A stretch of DNA of 64,000 bases from Syngnathus acus (lineage: Eukaryota > Chordata > Actinopteri > Syngnathiformes > Syngnathidae), in contig NC_051106.1 in assembly GCF_901709675.1 (NCBI RefSeq), forward strand, positions 10,922,001 to 10,986,000, in the 5' to 3' direction. The notes beneath the pieces are model-generated. The model was given only the letters and a program-made list of their open reading frames with translations. It ran no database searches and was not told where the DNA came from. This document shows positions 61,053-64,000 of this stretch, piece by piece; position 1 is the first letter of the stretch, and every line of letters starts with the position of its first letter. The position numbers and the translations under genes are program-made.

Positions 61053-62529
61053 TGTCACTAACACTACAGCAACTACACTAAAACAAAATGGCTTCATAAT
61101 GGTGCGCGTCCGTGTATGTTGACCTAGTTACTTGGCTCAGCCATTCCCAACATTGTACTATGTTTGTATAAATTACCCAAAGTTTTCCTGCAGTCACCTT
61201 TGTTATCTACATACATAGTTACTCTCACGCGCACGCTCTTTTTTTTTTTTTTTAAACTTTGACCGCTAACCTTAAAACAATTCGATTTCTATTAGTTTTG
61301 TCTTTTGATGTTGGGGTCCAAATAGATTTTCGTAAAGACTTATAATTGTCAATAGTTATATTGTTCCACCCAGAAGTCTTGGGAACTATTTTACTGTGCG
61401 GACCGATACAATTAAGTCAGCGCTGTTTTATGTTGTATGCGCGTTTGAATGTGTTGCGCTTGTTCGACCACTGTTTATTAAAAAGGAATCAATTAAGGTG
61501 GAGATCTGTGCTTGTACTTCCCGACCGATCTATACTCCAGTCCGGTAGATGGCAGTAATGCAAGAAATAAGCTTTCCAGAAGAACGAGAACAATAATAAG
61601 AAAATAAAAAAGTTGGATAAGTAGCCACACCGTGGTTGTCGTCACGTGAAGGGTATGTCCTATTTAAAAATGCTCATGTTCTTCCGTCCAATTGAGAGTT
61701 ATTGGCAAAGGTAATCCATAGTTTTCGAACGCCGTGTAACCTCGCCGTCACTTATGACTTGCCAAGAAGCTAACAGCAAGTATGAGCATGCTTCTAAAGA
61801 TAGAAAGTAGGGGCAATAAAGTACGCCTCCCTCCGCTCTCCCTTTACATCGCATGGGGTTCTCCTTGCCTCCACAAACTGATGACTAATGCTAATCGTAT
61901 TGCCACGCAATATGCTGTAGGGAGACTTCCCACGGACCCCTGGATACGGCGGTGGCTGGCGTGCTAATATTGTTTTGTTGCGGTGTTACTCAACTGGTTT
62001 CCAGATGAATTGGCCTCTCATATAACTGTGGCAATTGGGGCAATGTTTATCCAGTCGTCATATTTCAATTGATTGATTAAGGGTGACCGCAATGAGATGC
62101 AGCATCTCGTTTTCAAGGGGAACCCTAGACATTCTTATTCTTCCTTTCAGAATTTGACAAATTTGTCACACAAATACATCGAAATTGTCCAGTTGTGTTC
62201 AACTTGTGAATACATTTGTGAAACACAACGCCCTCTTCTGATTGGTTGCAGAAATGACAATTATCCATACACAAACTAGTACCTATATCGTTCCTATTCT
62301 TTAATCTTTTATGATCAATCCATCCGTTTTCTGAACCGCTTTTTCCTCACGAGGTTCGTGGGCCTGCTGTAGACTCGAACAATTCTGTGTGGCAATTTTC
62401 AAACATCCAAGAGACGGATGGAAATTTTGGAGCTCGGTGCATTTGTTTTTGGGAAGTGCACCTTGAGCACTGTGCCCCATATTTTACAAGTTGTCGGCTA
62501 ATATTAGTAATACACAATACTGACAATAA

Positions 62530-62551
62530 CCCCCCCCCCCCCCCCCCCCCC
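62530..62551. repeat. Poly(C) run upstream of the setd3 coding start
   Basis: About 22 consecutive C, 45 bases before the inferred acceptor. Confidence 0.9.
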
Positions 62552-62616
62552 TTCCTCATTTCCAACCCCACGACCCTATCCTCCCTTACCCTCAGTGCTG
62601 CAGTCCATCCAACGCC

Positions 62617-64000
62617 ATGGGAAAGAAAAGTCGAGTGAAGATTCAGAAGTCTGGATCAGGAGCTAGTGCTTTGCCTTCTCCCAAAGAGATGATGAATCTG
62701 ATTGTTGAACTTCTGCAAAGTAGGTCACGGGCGTGCTGAAACGCTGCCTACTAATTTTGAACGCGGCTCAGCGTGGATACCCGAAAGACTATGCTCCGCG
62801 GTGTCCATGTTTGAATAGTGTAGTGGTTTGTTTGTTTGTTTTCTTCAGATTGTTTGTTTGTTTGTTTTCAGAGTGCAGCAGTGAATCCCCATCTGCCAGT
62901 GAAGAGTGGGAGGAATATATCCAAATCAAAAGCTTGGTTGAGAAGATCCGCAAGAAACAGAAGGGTAATTTGACTTCTGTGTATGTGATGGGATGGACTG
63001 TCATCTGTGATGTTGCCACATCATGGCAACAATGACAACGAGTCGTACGTTGAATCGCTGCTCATGGGCGAAACTAAGTATATGGTGGTGGTAAATCCTG
63101 TTGCTGTCACAATCCAATGAAATGTCTGTTTCGCTCGCGCTCTCTGTGTCCGTTAGTGGCTCGGTCCTCTACCGTCTAATTAACTAGGATGTAGTAAAGC
63201 CTTTTCATACGGACGGGGCTATGGGGAAACCATTTCAGAGCATCCTATTTGTAATTTTACATTTTTATATAAGTATTGGAAATGTCAGTCAAATTTCAAA
63301 GTGTCCTATTTCTGGTACGTGGGTCGTATTTGAGGGTTGCAGACACAGGCATTTCCAACATCTGGTGTCCTATTTCAGGTATGTCGGTCGTATTTGAGGG
63401 TTGCAGACACAGGCATTTCCAAGATCTGGTGTCCTGGGCAAAAGCCAACGGGTCATCCTGTGATGGTCTCCAAATTGGCAACTTTGGAAAAGAAGGCTAT
63501 GGTCTTCAAGCCAAGAAAGACATCAAGGTGAAAATGAGTGTGGTGTTGATGATACTGTACTTTGCTTGACTTTTTCCTGCGGCTTGTGTTCTCTGTACAG
63601 GCAGAAGAACTCTTCTTATGCATTCCTAGGAAGATGATGATGACCTTGGAATCAGCACAAACTTCCGTCCTGGGTAAGGATTTTCCAGCTTCATTGAAGC
63701 CAACCAAATGTTAGCATGACATCACCCAGAGCATTTGGTTTCTTCCTGTGCTTACTGCTGATGTGTGCCACATTGTCAAAGTAGTGTCCAAATGGATTGA
63801 ATTGTCTTAGGACCTCTGCTACGCCAGGACCGAATTCTGAAGGCAATGGGCAACGTGTCACTCGCCCTCCACCTGCTTTGCGAGCGCGCCAATCCTACAT
63901 CTAGGTGGCTGCCGTATATTCGCAGTCTTCCCCAGGATTACAGTACCCCGCTGTATTACCAGCCAGAAGAAGTTCAGCTGCTTCTGGGCACACAAGCTAT
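62617..64000 (+). CDS. setd3: Actin-histidine N-methyltransferase SETD3, N-terminal part, truncated by window end
   Basis: SETD3 methylates histidine 73 of actin in the cytoplasm, using S-adenosylmethionine. Exons: 62617-62719, 62872-62964, 63379-63527, 63601-63673, 63811-64000 (continues). They give about 202 residues of a roughly 590-residue protein. The start MGKKSRVKIQKSG is the family N-terminus, followed by SPKE, KCSS and EEYIQIKSLVEKIRKKQK as in human, then the first SET strands with NFGKEGYGL and AEELFLCIPRK. The catalytic SET core and the Rubisco-LSMT-like substrate domain lie beyond the window. Exon 3 has a 64-bp tandem duplicate of its 5' boundary directly upstream. Confidence 0.96.
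63301..63428 (+). repeat. Exact 64-bp tandem duplication across the setd3 exon 3 acceptor
   Basis: Copy 1 (63301-63364) and copy 2 (63365-63428) differ at four bases. Copy 2 has TATTTCAG and starts the exon at 63379; copy 1 has TATTTCTG at the same place, so its acceptor AG is missing. Confidence 0.93.

Larger units (their letters stand above)
60920..62616. other. Head-to-head ak7-setd3 intergenic region
   Basis: Besides the ak7 promoter it contains a CTCF-like CCGGTAGATGGCAGT (61542-61556), a palindromic E-box TCACGTGA (61642-61649) that may mark the setd3 promoter, a dispersed-repeat fragment (about 62318-62370) and a poly(C) run (about 62530-62551). An acceptor ending at 62595 suggests setd3 has a non-coding first exon upstream. 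Confidence 0.55.

Overview
The window is nuclear DNA of a teleost fish, most likely a percomorph with a compact genome. The genes are multi-exon with GT-AG introns, and the encoded proteins match vertebrate families almost residue for residue. The non-coding DNA is full of di-, tetra- and pentanucleotide microsatellites and of 3' tails of fish non-LTR retroelements. One complete tRNA-derived SINE has a body that resembles, from memory, a repeat common in percomorphs and perhaps syngnathiforms; that placement is weak. There is no bacterial, viral, CRISPR or rRNA content.

Layout. 1-4137: repeat-rich intergenic DNA. 4138-9702 (+): gabrr2, a GABA-A rho subunit, 9 coding exons, 477 aa. 11302-17596 (+): syne3 (nesprin-3), 17 coding exons, 1072 aa, ending in a KASH domain. 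17597-20689: intergenic DNA and the dicer1 promoter. 20690-32119 (+): dicer1, 27 coding exons, 1860 aa. 32120-48958: about 17 kb without genes, probably the regulatory territory of the next gene. 49270-51496 (+): gsc (goosecoid), 3 exons, 243 aa. 54483-60919 (-): ak7, 18 coding exons, 681 aa. 60920-62616: head-to-head intergenic region. 62617-64000 (+): first five coding exons of setd3, running off the window. All exon boundaries were set by hand from splice sites, reading-frame continuity and recalled human orthologues; in every gene the summed exon lengths stay in frame.

The genes do not form a pathway. They are a conserved neighbourhood: syne3, dicer1, gsc, ak7 and setd3 all map to human 14q32, whereas GABRR2 is on human 6q15, so the left edge marks a different linkage arrangement in this fish.

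The most unusual signal is at splice junctions. The acceptor plus exon start is locally duplicated in tandem three times over: three copies at dicer1 coding exon 3, two upstream of dicer1 coding exon 22, and an exact 64-bp doubling at setd3 exon 3 whose upstream AG is lost. A dicer1 donor is also embedded in a GTGA repeat. Other points of note are a DECH-to-DDCH change in the Dicer helicase, a GC-AG dicer1 intron, an RFX X-box abutting a forkhead site just upstream of ak7 (a motile-cilium gene), a FoxH1/SMAD-like element in the gsc promoter, and a three-arm inverted repeat downstream of gsc.
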